NCBI RefSeq assembly: GCF_019749255.1
Contig: NZ_JACWFH010000013.1
Coordinates: 41,480 to 105,479, forward strand
DNA from: Mesobacillus maritimus
GTDB taxonomy: Bacteria; Bacillota; Bacilli; Bacillales; Cytobacillaceae
DNA: 64,000 bases
Direction: 5' to 3'
The notes under the pieces were generated by a model. That model was not told where the DNA came from. It ran no database searches and worked only from the letters and a program-made list of their open reading frames with translations. The translations under genes were made by a program, and so were the position numbers. This document shows, in pieces, positions 34,040-44,603 of this stretch (its first letter is position 1; each line of letters opens with the position of its first letter).

Positions 34040-34072
34040 GTAAAAGACCCTCTTTGGATACACAAAGAGGGT
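34040..34072 (-). terminator. PyrR-controlled attenuation terminator before pyrP
   Basis: CCCTCTTTG (34048-34056) pairs with CAAAGAGGG (34063-34071); the minus strand continues TCTTTTACT. This is the second pyr attenuator. Confidence 0.85.
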
Positions 34073-34114
34073 TAAGGAAATTGTAAAATGGTTATTTTAC
34101 TATATCCCCTTACA

Positions 34115-34128
34115 AGCCTCTCTGGACT
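34115..34128 (-). promoter_or_regulatory. PyrR-binding loop of the pyrR-pyrP attenuator
   Basis: The minus-strand RNA reads AGUCCAGAGAGGCU, a full match to the PyrR-binding loop. It starts just after the pyrR stop codon and about 45 bases before the terminator stem. Confidence 0.9.
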
Positions 34129-34141
34129 TTCTTAAAAGGTA

Positions 34142-34699
<558 letters not shown>

Positions 34700-34731
34700 T
34701 CAACCTTTTGTTAGAATTTTTATAACGTTCT

Positions 34732-34766
34732 AAAACAAAAAATCCTCTCACCTAAGGTGAGAGGAT
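34732..34766 (-). terminator. PyrR-controlled attenuation terminator before pyrR
   Basis: ATCCTCTCACCT pairs with AGGTGAGAGGAT (34742-34766); the minus strand then has a T-run. It is the first pyr attenuator terminator. Confidence 0.9.
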
Positions 34767-34824
34767 AGACGAATGCATTAAATGTGCAAGCGGGTTCTAC
34801 CCAGCTTACGATCCGTTCCTTCTC

Positions 34825-34838
34825 AGCCTCACGGGACT
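34825..34838 (-). promoter_or_regulatory. PyrR-binding loop of the pyr leader
   Basis: The minus-strand RNA reads AGUCCCGUGAGGCU, the classic PyrR recognition loop. It lies about 35 bases after the predicted pyr promoter -10 and about 60 bases before the terminator stem. Confidence 0.92.
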
Positions 34839-34867
34839 GTCTTTAAAGGTCTTATTCAACTAAGCTA

Positions 34868-34896
34868 ATCTTATTAGAAGCTCTACTAATTGTCAA
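34868..34896 (-). promoter_or_regulatory. Sigma-A promoter of the pyr operon
   Basis: TTGACA (34891-34896) is followed after exactly 17 bases by TAAGAT (34868-34873) on the minus strand. It overlaps the last codon of the RluD-type gene and places the start about 175 bases upstream of pyrR, leaving room for the attenuator leader. Confidence 0.85.
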
Positions 34897-35804
34897 CGAT
34901 TATTTCTCAAATCATCAAGCAGCTTCTCAAAGTATTCCGGTAACGGAGCTTCAAATTCCAGGTATTGTCCAGTTCGGGGATGCTCAAATCCTAAGATTCC
35001 AGCATGAAGAGCCTGTCCACCAAGATCAAGCGTCTTCCTTGGTCCATATTTCGGATCGCCAACAAGTGGGTATCCAATATATTTCATATGGACACGAATT
35101 TGATGAGTTCTCCCAGTCTCAAGCTTACATTCAATAAATGTAAAATCTTTAAACCGTTCAAGAACATTAAAATGAGTAACCGCATGCTTCCCATTATCAA
35201 CAACGGCCATGCTCTGCCTATCTTTTTGGTCTCTTCCTAAAGGTGCCTCAATGGTGCCATAATCATGCGGGATAACGCCATGAACAATGGCACGATACTT
35301 ACGCGTTACTGTTTTTGCAACAAGTTGATTCACAAGGCTTTCGTGTGCCAAATCGTTTTTTGCAACCATTAATAGCCCTGATGTATCCATATCAATCCGA
35401 TGGACAATTCCAGGTCTTAACACACCGTTTATACCCGATAAATCCTTGCAATGAGCCATTAAGCCATTTACAAGTGTACCCGTAAGATGTCCCGGCGCAG
35501 GATGAACAACCATACCCTTAGGTTTATTCACCACTAAAACATCTGCATCTTCATAATAAATATCGAGATCCATTTCTTCTGGGATTACATTCAGTTCTTC
35601 GGGTTCAGGAATCTCGATTCCAATAACATCGTTTAAACTACATTTATAATTTGGTTTTACAGGCTTGCCGTTTACGAGCACTAAGCCATCCTTTATCCAT
35701 TGCTGAACCTGACTGCGAGACCATTCTGCGTTCTTTGTCGACACAGCTTTATCTATCCGGTCCCCTACCAAACTTTCCTCAATGATTATTTCTAGTTTTT
35801 CCAT
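34893..35804 (-). CDS. ylyB: RluA/RluD-family pseudouridine synthase (YlyB)
   Basis: This 303-residue enzyme has an N-terminal S4 RNA-binding domain (about 10-70) and a pseudouridine synthase domain with the catalytic motif [11 protein letters not shown] and the later [12 protein letters not shown] motif. E. coli RluD modifies helix 69 of 23S rRNA; the Bacillus target is inferred by similarity only. Its start overlaps the end of lspA by 26 bases. The pyr promoter overlaps its stop. Confidence 0.94.
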   Translation of the reverse strand: MEKLEIIIEESLVGDRIDKAVSTKNAEWSRSQVQQWIKDGLVLVNGKPVKPNYKCSLNDVIGIEIPEPEELNVIPEEMDLDIYYEDADVLVVNKPKGMVVHPAPGHLTGTLVNGLMAHCKDLSGINGVLRPGIVHRIDMDTSGLLMVAKNDLAHESLVNQLVAKTVTRKYRAIVHGVIPHDYGTIEAPLGRDQKDRQSMAVVDNGKHAVTHFNVLERFKDFTFIECKLETGRTHQIRVHMKYIGYPLVGDPKYGPRKTLDLGGQALHAGILGFEHPRTGQYLEFEAPLPEYFEKLLDDLRNNR

Positions 35805-36267
35805 CTTGGTTCTTTTTCGCCTCTCTCTCTTCCCTTAGCATATGAAGCATGACCAATCCAACGCCGATTACCAGAGCAGAGTCAGCGACATTGAAAATCG
35901 GGAAATCATATGTGAAAATATACGTATTCACAAAATCAACCACTTCTTTTCGGAAGACACGGTCGATAAAGTTTCCCATTGCCCCACCCAGCATAAGGGC
36001 TATCGAAATTCCAAATAATTTGTTGTGCTTGGCTTCTCTTTCAAGGTAATAGACAAGGCCTATCATAACAACGACAGTAATGATATAGAAAAACCACATC
36101 TGTCCTTGTAAAATTCCCCAAGCAGCACCACGATTGCGATGAGATGTAATGTACAGAAAATTTTCGATTACTTGGATACTTTCACCCAGCTTCATATAAT
36201 GCACAACCATCCACTTTGTCAGCTGGTCCAATAATATGATCAATAAAGCGATTATGTAATAAAACAC
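35779..36267 (-). CDS. lspA: Lipoprotein signal peptidase (signal peptidase II)
   Basis: LspA is a membrane aspartyl protease that removes signal peptides from prolipoproteins. The 162-residue protein has four membrane helices and the two catalytic aspartates in GNFIDR and NVADSAL, plus the [10 protein letters not shown] block. The start is a GTG at 36265-36267, eight bases after GGAGG; the TTG fifteen bases upstream is part of that ribosome-binding site. It overlaps the downstream pseudouridine synthase gene. Confidence 0.95.
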   Translation of the reverse strand: MFYYIIALLIILLDQLTKWMVVHYMKLGESIQVIENFLYITSHRNRGAAWGILQGQMWFFYIITVVVMIGLVYYLEREAKHNKLFGISIALMLGGAMGNFIDRVFRKEVVDFVNTYIFTYDFPIFNVADSALVIGVGLVMLHMLREEREAKKNQDGKTRNNH

Positions 36268-36351
36268 AAAAGTAACCTCCAACTTAAAAATGGATTACTT
36301 TTGCATTTTAGCACAACGCGCGTAAAAACTACAGTGATACTTTTCTTGATA

Positions 36352-36636
36352 CTATGAATAGAGCGGTTTTCGGAGGTAAGCCTCCATCATTTTAATATCT
36401 TCTTCAGTCCTTGCCGTCGGAACCATTCCAATTAGTCCATCAGGGAGTAACTCCCCAGACATTTCACATCGTCCAAAATCTCCAGCTTCCATCTTCGCTA
36501 ACGCTCGTTCTACATCATCAAGCTCCGCTTTAATATAGAGAAGGATTTGGCTGTTTTTATCAGCGTTTTGTAAACGATTCAGCAGTTCCTCCTTCGTGCG
36601 ACGGAGCTCTTCATAGATAAAATGATATCGCTTCAT
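36352..36636 (-). CDS. Small TraR/DksA-like protein with degenerate zinc finger (YlyA position)
   Basis: This 94-residue protein has an N-terminal coiled-coil-like region (about 1-55) and a C-terminal segment, GDFGRCEMSGELLPDGLIGMVPTA, that aligns in pattern with the TraR/DksA C4 zinc finger (G-x-YGxCExCGxxIPxxRLxAxPxA). Only one cysteine is left, so zinc binding is unlikely. It occupies the place of B. subtilis ylyA, between ileS and lspA, and is probably its counterpart, but I cannot prove orthology. The ATG at 36636 lies ten bases after GGAGG; a GTG at 36645 is too close to it. It may modulate RNA polymerase; that is inference. Confidence 0.7.
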   Translation of the reverse strand: MKRYHFIYEELRRTKEELLNRLQNADKNSQILLYIKAELDDVERALAKMEAGDFGRCEMSGELLPDGLIGMVPTARTEEDIKMMEAYLRKPLYS

Positions 36637-36896
36637 ATATATCACTGCCTCCGTTCCTGTTTACAAGCTATTATTACCCGTTCTATTCCAATGACTCGGA
36701 TAAACTTTTGACAAGCAGAACAAGAATTGTCGGAGAAGGAAAATTTTAAAAACTAACAATATCCCGTATTAATATAATAATTCCGGTGTAGCCTCTTTTT
36801 TCCGACGTTTTAATACTCTTTTTATTAATATAGTAAGCACAATTGGGGTATCTGTGATAGAAGATTTTTCCCATAAAGGAATTGAAAGATCCAAAT

Positions 36897-37556
36897 TGAC
36901 CGTCTCAATGATTTTATTTGCTGTTTGGGCACATTAAACCCTTCTATGTGACCGGTTCAAAGATTCCCTTTACTGTTTGGGCACTTTGAACCCTTCTATG
37001 TGACCGGTTCGATGATTTCATTTGCTGTTTGGGCACATTGGACCCTTCTATGTGACCGGTTCAAGGATTTTCTTTACTGTTTGGGCACATTGAAGCCTTC
37101 TAAGTGACCGGTTCGATGATTTCATTTGCTGTTTGGGCACTTTGAACTCTTCTATGTGACCGGTTGGATGATTTCATTTGCTGTTTGGGCACGTTGAGCT
37201 CTTCTATGTGACCGGTTCGATGATTTCATTTGTTGTTTAGTCACATTGGACTCTTCTAAGTGACCGGTTCAATGATTTCATTTGCTGTTTGGGCACATTA
37301 AACCTTTCTATGTGACCGTTTCAAAGATTCCCTTTACTGTTTGGGCACTTTGAACTCTTCTATGTGACCGGTTCGATGATTTCATTTACTATTTGGGCAC
37401 GTTGAAGCCTTCTAAGTGACTGGTTCGATGATTTCATTTACTGTTTGGGCACTTTGAACTCTTCTATGTGACCGGTTCGATGATTTCATTTGCTGTTTGG
37501 GCACATTGGACCCTTCTATGTGACGGTTGGATGATTCCATTTGCTGTTTTGGCAAA
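36897..37556. repeat. Tandem array B: thirteen 52-bp-spaced copies
   Basis: TGTTTGGGCAC or a close variant begins at 36922 and recurs every 52 bp at 36974, 37026, 37078, 37130, 37182, 37234, 37286, 37338, 37390, 37442 and 37494; the final copy at 37545 is 51 bp on because one base is missing. TGTGACCGGTTC and TTTCATTTGC are the other conserved blocks. GTGACC and GGGCAC lie 25 nt apart. Copies 1-2 resemble copies 8-9, pointing to a block duplication. The array lies between the ileS terminator and the DksA-like gene. The 240 bases to its left hold no gene that I can see. Confidence 0.95.
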
Positions 37557-37564
37557 CAACAAAA

Positions 37565-37596
37565 AAAGTGTCCCTATTCGGGACACTTCCTTTTTT
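37565..37596 (-). terminator. Rho-independent terminator of ileS
   Basis: AAGTGTCCC (37566-37574) pairs with GGGACACTT (37580-37588). On the minus strand it directly follows the ileS stop and is followed by seven Ts. It separates ileS transcription from array B. Confidence 0.92.
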
Positions 37597-40365
37597 TTAG
37601 CTATTTCCATTATGTTCTTTTACAACACTGGCACATCTTGGACAAACAGTAGGGAATTCTTCAACTTTGCCAACATCTGGTGTGACAACCCAGCAGCGTT
37701 CACAAGTTTCACCTTCAGCTTTTGTAACTACGATTGCTGCTTGCTCAAGCTTAATGGCACTTTCTGGTGCCTGATCGTAAGTTCCCGCAACTTCAAAATC
37801 AGAGACAATGAAGAGCTGTGCTAGGTCTTCTTCAATCGAATTGAGAAGGTCTTGTGTCTTGCTATTCACATATAGTGTCACTTTAGCTGTTAATGATTTA
37901 CCAATTACCTTTTCATTTCTTGCTTCCTCTAGGGCTTTAAGAACTTCATCGCGAAGTTTTAAGAAAGCATTCCACTTTGTTTCCAACTGATCGGCATTGT
38001 GGATATCTTTTGCTTCAGGTAAATCGGTTAATTGAACACTTTCTTCTGAAACAGCTGGGATAAATGACCAAACTTCATCTGCTGTATGTGGAAGAATTGG
38101 CGCAACAAGTTTCACAAGAGTCAAGAGACTTTCATGAAGTACAGTCTGAATTGCACGACGGTCTGGATGATTTGCTGATTCAATATATAGAATATCCTTT
38201 GCAAAATCAAGGTAGAACGAACTTAAATCAAGTGTACAGAAATTGTTTACAGCGTGATATACACCAGCAAATTCATATCTTTCATATGATTGATGAGTAT
38301 GCTTAATTAGCTTATTTAATTTTACAAGCATAAACTGATCCACTTCTCGCAAATCTTCATAAGCTACTGCATCAGTTTCTGGGTTGAAATCAGCAAGATT
38401 TCCGAGTAGGAATCTAAACGTATTACGAATCTTCCGGTAAACTTCCGCAACCTGTTTTAAGATTGGGTCTGATACGCGGACATCGGCTTGATAATCAACA
38501 GAAGCAACCCAAAGACGAAGAATATCAGCACCAAGCTGATTCATTACCTTCGCAGGAACAACAACGTTCCCTAGTGATTTACTCATTTTTCTTCCGTCCC
38601 CATCAAGAACGAATCCATGGCTCAAAATGCCTTTATAAGGTGCTTTTCCAGTTACTGCTACTCCTGTTGATAAAGAGGAGTTAAACCAACCACGATATTG
38701 GTCAGAACCTTCGAGATAAAGGTCTGCTGGGCGATCTAGATCATCGCGCTCAAGTAGGACCGCTTGATGAGAAGACCCAGAGTCAAACCATACATCCATG
38801 ATATCTGTTTCTTTCGTAAATTCACCATTCGGGCTTCCTGGATGAGTAAATCCTTCAGGCAATAAATCTTTTGCTTCCTTCTCAAACCAAATATTTGAAC
38901 CTTGTTCTCTAAATAGGTCAGAAATATGATTGATTGTTTCATCGGTGATGATTGGCTCACCGTTTTCCGCATAAAACACTGGAATTGGCACACCCCAAGC
39001 TCGCTGTCTAGAGATACACCAATCACCACGGTCACGAACCATGTTATAAAGTCTTGTTTCGCCCCAAGCCGGAACAAATTTTGTATCATTAATTGCCTGC
39101 AGAAGATCTCCACGGAAATCTTTAATTGACGCAAACCATTGCGCTGTCGCTCTGAAAATAACCGGTTTTTTCGTTCTCCAGTCATGTGGATAAGAGTGAG
39201 TCATGAAAGAAAGCTTGAGTAATTTACCAGCTTCTTGAAGCTTTTCTGTGATTGGCTTGTTGGCTTGATCATAAAATAAACCTTCAAACCCTTCAGCCTC
39301 TGCAGTCATGCAACCTTTATCATCCACTGGGCTTAATACATCGAGACCATATTTTTGCCCAACCAAGAAGTCATCTTCCCCATGGCCAGGAGCTGTGTGT
39401 ACGCAACCAGTACCCGCATCTGTTGTAACATGTTCCCCAAGCATAACAAGAGAATCTCTACCGTAAAGCGGATGCTCTGCGACAACTTTCTCGAGGTCTT
39501 TTCCTTGAACCTTTTGAACAACAGAAGGGTTTTCCCAACCAATTTCTTGAGTAACGGTTTCTAATAAAGCTTCCGCAACTAAATATTTCTTTTCGCCAAC
39601 CGCTACAACAACATAGGTTAAATCAGGGTGAACGGAAATTCCTAGGTTCGCAGGGATGGTCCATGGAGTTGTTGTCCAGATAACAATCTCAACATCCTCA
39701 GCCACGACATTATTTCCTTGTTTAACCTTGAAGCCTACATAAATGGAAGGTGACTTTTTATCTTGATATTCAATTTCCGCTTCAGCTAATGCTGATTCAC
39801 TAGATGGAGACCAGTATACTGGCTTCAAACCTTTGTAGATATAGCCTTTTTTCGCCATTTCGCCAAACACCTTGATTTGCTGTGCTTCATAGGCAGGCTT
39901 TAACGTAATATATGGATTTTCCCAATCACCACGGACTCCAAGTCTCTTGAATTGGGTACGTTGACTGTCAATCTGTTCATAAGCATATTTTTCACAAAGC
40001 TTACGGAACTCGGCAACCGTCATTTCTTTTCTTTTTACCCCTTTGTTTGTAAGCGCCTGTTCAATCGGGAGTCCGTGAGTATCCCAGCCAGGTACATATG
40101 GAGATGAGAAGCCACTCATGGACTTATAGCGTACAATCATGTCCTTTAAAATTTTATTTAAGGCATGACCGATGTGAATATCTCCATTTGCGTATGGAGG
40201 TCCATCATGCAAGATAAAATGCGGGCGTCCTTCTGTCCGTTTCTGTACCTTTTCATAAATGTTCATTTCTTCCCATTTTGCTTGTAAATCTGGCTCACGC
40301 TTCGGTAAGTTCCCACGCATTGGAAACTCAGTCTTCGGCATCAACAGTGTATCTTTAAAATCCAT
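37597..40365 (-). CDS. ileS: Isoleucyl-tRNA synthetase
   Basis: IleRS charges tRNA-Ile and edits misactivated valine. The 922-residue protein has HIGH ([11 protein letters not shown]), the CP1 editing insert, KMSKS ([12 protein letters not shown]) and a C-terminal Cys4 zinc site (CERC ... CPRC). It therefore belongs to the common bacterial class I type with a zinc tail. The ATG at 40365 follows AGGAGG and gives [16 protein letters not shown]; the longer frame to 40419 runs into the leader. Expression is controlled by a T-box. Confidence 0.98.
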   Translation of the reverse strand: MDFKDTLLMPKTEFPMRGNLPKREPDLQAKWEEMNIYEKVQKRTEGRPHFILHDGPPYANGDIHIGHALNKILKDMIVRYKSMSGFSSPYVPGWDTHGLPIEQALTNKGVKRKEMTVAEFRKLCEKYAYEQIDSQRTQFKRLGVRGDWENPYITLKPAYEAQQIKVFGEMAKKGYIYKGLKPVYWSPSSESALAEAEIEYQDKKSPSIYVGFKVKQGNNVVAEDVEIVIWTTTPWTIPANLGISVHPDLTYVVVAVGEKKYLVAEALLETVTQEIGWENPSVVQKVQGKDLEKVVAEHPLYGRDSLVMLGEHVTTDAGTGCVHTAPGHGEDDFLVGQKYGLDVLSPVDDKGCMTAEAEGFEGLFYDQANKPITEKLQEAGKLLKLSFMTHSYPHDWRTKKPVIFRATAQWFASIKDFRGDLLQAINDTKFVPAWGETRLYNMVRDRGDWCISRQRAWGVPIPVFYAENGEPIITDETINHISDLFREQGSNIWFEKEAKDLLPEGFTHPGSPNGEFTKETDIMDVWFDSGSSHQAVLLERDDLDRPADLYLEGSDQYRGWFNSSLSTGVAVTGKAPYKGILSHGFVLDGDGRKMSKSLGNVVVPAKVMNQLGADILRLWVASVDYQADVRVSDPILKQVAEVYRKIRNTFRFLLGNLADFNPETDAVAYEDLREVDQFMLVKLNKLIKHTHQSYERYEFAGVYHAVNNFCTLDLSSFYLDFAKDILYIESANHPDRRAIQTVLHESLLTLVKLVAPILPHTADEVWSFIPAVSEESVQLTDLPEAKDIHNADQLETKWNAFLKLRDEVLKALEEARNEKVIGKSLTAKVTLYVNSKTQDLLNSIEEDLAQLFIVSDFEVAGTYDQAPESAIKLEQAAIVVTKAEGETCERCWVVTPDVGKVEEFPTVCPRCASVVKEHNGNS

Positions 40366-40410
40366 CTTTCTTCCTCCTACTATTTTCCATATTCCGACAA
40401 TGACAAAAAA

Positions 40411-40670
40411 CCTTCTCATCCCTAAAAAGGGACGAGAAGGTTTTCCCGCGGTACCACCCTACTAGACAGACTGATATACAGAACTGTCCACTTAAGCATT
40501 CTTAACGTGAATGATTCGCCTGCACTTAATAGCCCACTTAAGAACGTTCAGCTTGGAACTATCGGGTGATTTTCCGAATCCTCCCTCATATCAGGCTTCC
40601 ACCATCCCTGATTCGCTGATTATTGAGTAATGAAGAACTCGTACTGTCCCTGTCATTGTTTCGATCATGA
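40411..40670 (-). promoter_or_regulatory. T-box leader (tRNA-Ile sensing) upstream of ileS
   Basis: On the minus strand the conserved T-box AGGGTGGTACCGCG (40447-40460) is followed by a terminator of two fourteen-base arms (about 40411-40440) and a T-run. The preceding 200 bases have stem-I-like elements, including a GGGACAGTA near the 5' end. Uncharged tRNA-Ile should bind and switch to the antiterminator. A candidate ATC specifier follows a GGAAA motif in stem I, but I am not certain of it. The divIVA-ileS gap of 346 bases is otherwise unremarkable; the 5' limit of the leader is estimated. Confidence 0.88.
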
Positions 40671-40711
40671 AATGTACTTTTAAGAAATTATATAGAACTA
40701 ATCCGGGAGCG

Positions 40712-41233
40712 TCAAGCTAGTGAATCTTCTTCTTCCTTAACTGCGGACTTTAATTCTGTCGAATCAAGCTCGTATTCAAGCAGATGATCCCAATCATCGT
40801 TATTAAGCATATCTAGCTGTGCCTCAATTAACATTTTAAAACGGTTCCTAAAGACTTTAGATTGCTTTTTCAATTCTTCAATTTCGAGGGCAATCTTACG
40901 TGCCTTAGATAGCGATTCATTAATGATTCGGTCCGCATTCTTTTCAGCTTCCTTAATAATCAATTTCGCTTCTTTTTGGGCATTTCGTTTAACTTCTTCG
41001 CCGGCTTCTTGGGCGATGACAATCGACTTGTTCAATGTTTCCTCAATTGTCGTAAAGTGGCCCAGACGTGAATTCATATCGTTTAGCTTTTCCTCAAGCT
41101 CTTTTTTCTCACGAATAATCATTTCATAATCTTTTATCACTTGATCGAGGAATTCATTGACTTCATCTTCATCATATCCTCGGAAACCTTTGCTAAACTC
41201 TTTATTGTGTATATCTAACGGCGTTAAAGGCAT
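40712..41233 (-). CDS. divIVA: Cell division/polarity protein DivIVA
   Basis: DivIVA binds negatively curved membrane at poles and septa and organises MinJ-MinCD and sporulation chromosome anchoring. The 173 residues show the conserved N-terminal membrane-binding domain (PLDIHNKEF, GYDEDEVNEFLDQV) followed by a long coiled coil (about 30-140) rich in Glu/Lys heptads and an acidic tail. The position after ylmH and before ileS is conserved. Confidence 0.97.
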   Translation of the reverse strand: MPLTPLDIHNKEFSKGFRGYDEDEVNEFLDQVIKDYEMIIREKKELEEKLNDMNSRLGHFTTIEETLNKSIVIAQEAGEEVKRNAQKEAKLIIKEAEKNADRIINESLSKARKIALEIEELKKQSKVFRNRFKMLIEAQLDMLNNDDWDHLLEYELDSTELKSAVKEEEDSLA

Positions 41234-41322
41234 GACGCCACCTCCTATTTTGTATAAAACTAGTATGTATAGAGGATAATTCGACAGGATACCAAAAATT
41301 CCTGCTAATTTCTACTATATCC

Positions 41323-42093
41323 TTATTTTTGTCTGCCGGCAATAACCCGCCATTTATCTTTTTTTGTTTTTCCTTCAATTGTTACAATCTTCGTCCGCCC
41401 TAATCCACGAACAGATATGACATCTCCTTCACCACATTCAAACGCTGGGTTTTCAATGGCCGTCCAATTTACTTTTACTACACCCTGTTGAATGTAGATT
41501 TGAGACTTTTGCCTAGAAATATTGTATATTGCCGACATAAGGGTATCGAGGCGTAATGAAGAAGCAGTTGTAGAGACTTCACGCCAATTCATTTCCGGTT
41601 GTATGGCATTCTCTAGCGGTACTTCTTTAAGGGAAACACCAGCCCTCCCTACACTATCAAGTTGAAGACGGACGTAATCAGAAACCTCTGCAGCAGCAAA
41701 AAATTGCACTTGATCGTCTTTTAACAAAATGTCACCGAACTTCCCTCGTTTTAGGCCTAATCCCATAAGACTTCCTAATACCTGGCGATGTTCAATTGTG
41801 ACAAATTTCTTCGCATATTCGAGCTCGAATAAGCTAATATGAAACTCACCTTGATTAGCTTCAAAATAATCTGGATAAAGCAATGCTCTCTGACGCTCGG
41901 TCGTTTCTGCTCCCCCGAAAAAAGAGCATTTTACCTCTCTTGCTCCGATAATTGTCTTTACAATCTGTTGTTCTCTAGGATCGAGAAAATCTGTTAATTT
42001 TGGGGCGTATGTTTGTTCCACATATTCTCGCCAACCAATCACTTGGTCAATGAATTCCCGTTCTTCTGGTCGGAAATGTTGATAAATATTCAT
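41323..42093 (-). CDS. ylmH: S4-domain RNA-binding protein YlmH
   Basis: This 256-residue protein has the YlmH layout: an N-terminal domain (YPDYF, SLMGLGLKRGKFGDI) and a C-terminal S4 RNA-binding domain from about 180 (SSLRLDTLMSAIYNISRQ, VVKVNW). It has been implicated in rescue of stalled 50S subunits in B. subtilis as well as lying in the division cluster. Direct evidence here is only the domain pattern and position between ylmG and divIVA. Confidence 0.94.
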   Translation of the reverse strand: MNIYQHFRPEEREFIDQVIGWREYVEQTYAPKLTDFLDPREQQIVKTIIGAREVKCSFFGGAETTERQRALLYPDYFEANQGEFHISLFELEYAKKFVTIEHRQVLGSLMGLGLKRGKFGDILLKDDQVQFFAAAEVSDYVRLQLDSVGRAGVSLKEVPLENAIQPEMNWREVSTTASSLRLDTLMSAIYNISRQKSQIYIQQGVVKVNWTAIENPAFECGEGDVISVRGLGRTKIVTIEGKTKKDKWRVIAGRQK

Positions 42094-42154
42094 CCTATTA
42101 CTCCTTTTATACTAAAGGATCTGTTAGTTAAAGTACCTTGTTAATACTAAAAGC

Positions 42155-42218
42155 CGTTGATTAGAGTAGAAAGCACGCGGACTGCTACTCCGGGAAGGAA
42201 TCCACAGCCCAGATTAAC
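42155..42218. repeat. Truncated, inverted copy of the GC-rich palindromic element
   Basis: It starts GTTGATTAGAGTAGAAAGCAC and continues GGACTGCTACTCC, recognisable against the minus-strand beginning of the 15543-15671 element (GTTGATTGGAGCGGAAGG-CACG). It lies between ylmG and ylmH and is decayed. Confidence 0.5.
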
Positions 42219-42230
42219 AAGCCAAATTAA

Positions 42231-42257
42231 AACAAAAAGGGTCTACAAGAGACCCTT
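42231..42257 (-). terminator. Rho-independent terminator after ylmG
   Basis: AAGGGTCT (42237-42244) pairs with AGACCCTT (42250-42257) and a T-rich run follows on the minus strand. It begins within four bases of the ylmG stop, so ylmH and divIVA may have their own promoter. Confidence 0.8.
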
Positions 42258-42260
42258 GAA

Positions 42261-42521
42261 TTAGAACCAACCAAAAAGTTGTATTAGTCCATTTGAAGCA
42301 AAACGTAACACTAAGAAAGCAACAATTGGCGAGATGTCAATCATGCCAAGCGGCGGAATAAACTTTCGAAAAGGTTCTAAATATGGTTCACATATACGTG
42401 ATAGAAATTGTCCGATTGCCGACTCACGCGCATTTGGGAACCATGACATAAAGATATAAATAATTAACGCCCATTGATAAAGCTGGAGTAATTGAAGAAT
42501 GATACTAAGTAGAAAATCCAT
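42261..42521 (-). CDS. ylmG: YggT-family membrane protein YlmG
   Basis: The 86-residue protein has two membrane helices (about 3-22 and 58-78) flanking a loop with the family motif [17 protein letters not shown] and [13 protein letters not shown]. YlmG/YggT proteins lie next to sepF across Gram-positives and cyanobacteria; a link to division or envelope assembly is inferred. It begins six bases after sepF. Confidence 0.94.
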   Translation of the reverse strand: MDFLLSIILQLLQLYQWALIIYIFMSWFPNARESAIGQFLSRICEPYLEPFRKFIPPLGMIDISPIVAFLVLRFASNGLIQLFGWF

Positions 42522-42527
42522 TAAACC

Positions 42528-42986
42528 CTACCACCTCGATTCTTGCATATCCCGTTCCTGCAAAAGCTCCGAAATATTCCCTGATACTTCCACATTGTCC
42601 GGTGTACACAATATTATGTTCGATCCTATTTTTTGAATATCTCCACCAATCGCATAAACAGTACCACTTAGAAAATCAACAATCCTTCTTGCTTGATCTG
42701 ATTCAATACGTTGAAGATTAACAACAACGGCTCGTCTGTTTTTTAAATGGTCGGCAATATCCTGTGCCTCTGCATAAACTCTTGGCTCCATTAAGATCAC
42801 TTTGGAGGACTTTTGTACACTTTGAAGACTAACAACATTTTGTTTCTGTGCAGGTTGCTTTACATGTTGTTGTTGATGTTGTTGTTTTGGTTGTTCATAA
42901 TTTTCCTCAACCATTTCCTCTTCCTTATAGTCATACTCCTCATCTTCTAACAAGAAAAAGGTTTTAAATTTTGACTTCAGACTCAT
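42528..42986 (-). CDS. sepF: Cell division protein SepF
   Basis: SepF bundles FtsZ filaments and anchors them to the membrane by an N-terminal amphipathic helix. The 152-residue protein shows that helix ([19 protein letters not shown]), a glutamine-rich linker and the C-terminal dimer domain ([42 protein letters not shown]). I chose the ATG at 42986, preceded by GGAGGTG; a longer frame to 43013 overlaps ylmE without support. Confidence 0.96.
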   Translation of the reverse strand: MSLKSKFKTFFLLEDEEYDYKEEEMVEENYEQPKQQHQQQHVKQPAQKQNVVSLQSVQKSSKVILMEPRVYAEAQDIADHLKNRRAVVVNLQRIESDQARRIVDFLSGTVYAIGGDIQKIGSNIILCTPDNVEVSGNISELLQERDMQESRW

Positions 42987-42990
42987 TCTC

Positions 42991-43674
42991 TTACACCTCC
43001 GCTTCCTCGCCAACTAGTGCTGAGCCAATCCTCACCATAGTAGCTCCTTCTTCAACTGCAATCCGATAATCATTCGACATCCCCATTGAAAGTTCTCGGC
43101 ATGGCGCAAATTCTAGGTGTAGTTGTTGAACTTCCTGCTGAAGTGCTTTCAATTGACGAAAACACTGGCGTAACTGAGACTCATCATTTGTATAGGGAGC
43201 CATCGTCATTAAGCCTTCTACCTGAATATGTTCAAACTGCTCCAAGTCCTTGATAAAATCAAGCACTGCTTCAGGGTCTATCCCATGTTTCGATTCTTCA
43301 CCAGAAACATTTACCTGTACAAAACATTTAACCTTCTGATTTGAACGTTTATTGACCTCTTTCGCCAAGGATAACCTGTCCAATGAGTGAAGATAAGTAA
43401 TTTTATCAATGACATTTTTTACTTTACGAGTTTGCATGGTCCCAATGTAATGCCAGGTAGGCTTGTCTCCTAAATGATCCCACTTACTTAAGAGACCTTC
43501 ATCACGATTCTCCCCTAGATGAAGAATACCTGCTTCCACTGCTTCTTGGGCTCTTTCTACACTAACATATTTAGTAACAGCAATAACGGTTACCTCTTCT
43601 GGGCTACGACCAGATTGTTTACATGCCTCTTCTATGTTTGAGCGAATATGTTTAAGATTTTCTAAGACTTTCAT
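42991..43674 (-). CDS. ylmE: Pyridoxal phosphate homeostasis protein (YggS/YlmE family)
   Basis: This 227-residue TIM-barrel protein binds PLP and has no known catalytic activity; family members keep PLP and amino-acid pools balanced. The PLP lysine is in VIAVTKYVS, with [24 protein letters not shown] and VRIGSALVG following. It begins one base after ylmD, in the conserved ylmD-ylmE-sepF order. Confidence 0.95.
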   Translation of the reverse strand: MKVLENLKHIRSNIEEACKQSGRSPEEVTVIAVTKYVSVERAQEAVEAGILHLGENRDEGLLSKWDHLGDKPTWHYIGTMQTRKVKNVIDKITYLHSLDRLSLAKEVNKRSNQKVKCFVQVNVSGEESKHGIDPEAVLDFIKDLEQFEHIQVEGLMTMAPYTNDESQLRQCFRQLKALQQEVQQLHLEFAPCRELSMGMSNDYRIAVEEGATMVRIGSALVGEEAEV

Positions 43675-44502
43675 TTAGGAATGAAGCTCCTCCTTCCATC
43701 CAATAAAAGCAAGCATCCGCCCCGTATTGCCTTTGTCTCCACGATGTGAATAGAAATATTCACTATTACAGCTAGTACAATAGGAAGTTAGGGTTATATT
43801 TGCTTGCTGTACACCGGCTCTCAAAAGAATTTGTTTATTAAGTTCCTTTAGGTCAAGTGAGTATTGAACAGTGTTAATTTGATTATATGGTTTTTTTTCG
43901 ACACCTTCTAGTACTTTTTCTACTAATTTGATAACTCGCTCATCTACAATATAACATTTTTTGCATATAGAAGGACCAATTATCACAGAAATTGCCGATG
44001 GATGGCTGCCGTTCTGGACAAAAACAGACACCATTTCTTTTGCGATTCCACCAACGCTCCCTTTCCAACCAGCATGTGCCACCCCAATAAAGCCCTTATC
44101 CTTATCAATAAAAAAGAGCGGAACGCAATCAGCAAAGCAGAGTGTTAGCATGATCCCTTTTTCAACCGTAAAAAGACCGTCTGTTCTTGGAAAAGATGTT
44201 TCATACCGATCCGAACCTTTTCCCTTGTCCGCCTTTGTTACTGTTTGCACACTAACTTCATGAGTCTGTTCAGCGCCTATCCAACATTCTAGTGGAAATT
44301 CCACATCCTGTGAAAGTAACTCACGGTTTTTTAGGACAGACAAAGAATGATCACCAACATGAAAGCCAAAGTTTAATCCTGAGAAGGCACCTTGACTAAC
44401 ACCACCACTTTTCGTAGAAAAACCAGCAACCAATCCAGGACTTTCCTTCATCCATGACTCAACGGCAAAATATTTTGGTGTTTTTATCTTAAATGGTTCC
44501 AT
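43675..44502 (-). CDS. ylmD: Laccase-domain purine nucleoside phosphorylase family protein (YlmD/YfiH)
   Basis: The 275-residue protein belongs to the YfiH/LACC1 family. Members cleave or deaminate purine nucleosides rather than acting as true laccases, and some trim peptidoglycan precursors with wrong stereochemistry. The zinc-site elements are CFADCVPL, HAGWKGSVGG and the C-terminal CTSCN-SHR. I chose the ATG at 44502, four bases after GGTGAGGGG; an upstream TTG at 44523 precedes the ribosome-binding site. The substrate is not proven by sequence. Confidence 0.92.
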   Translation of the reverse strand: MEPFKIKTPKYFAVESWMKESPGLVAGFSTKSGGVSQGAFSGLNFGFHVGDHSLSVLKNRELLSQDVEFPLECWIGAEQTHEVSVQTVTKADKGKGSDRYETSFPRTDGLFTVEKGIMLTLCFADCVPLFFIDKDKGFIGVAHAGWKGSVGGIAKEMVSVFVQNGSHPSAISVIIGPSICKKCYIVDERVIKLVEKVLEGVEKKPYNQINTVQYSLDLKELNKQILLRAGVQQANITLTSYCTSCNSEYFYSHRGDKGNTGRMLAFIGWKEELHS

Positions 44503-44603
44503 TTTTCCCCTCACCATAAACAACCATCAAGGAGGAATTCCCCCTCTGATGGATGTTTTACTAATAGTTTAGCATAAGGACACGTTAGCTTGAAGCGATA
44601 CGG

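Noticed and set aside
37468..37824. Plus-strand ORF of 118 codons running from array B into ileS
   Set aside because: It combines repeat sequence with the antisense of ileS, has no ribosome-binding site and no recognisable protein.
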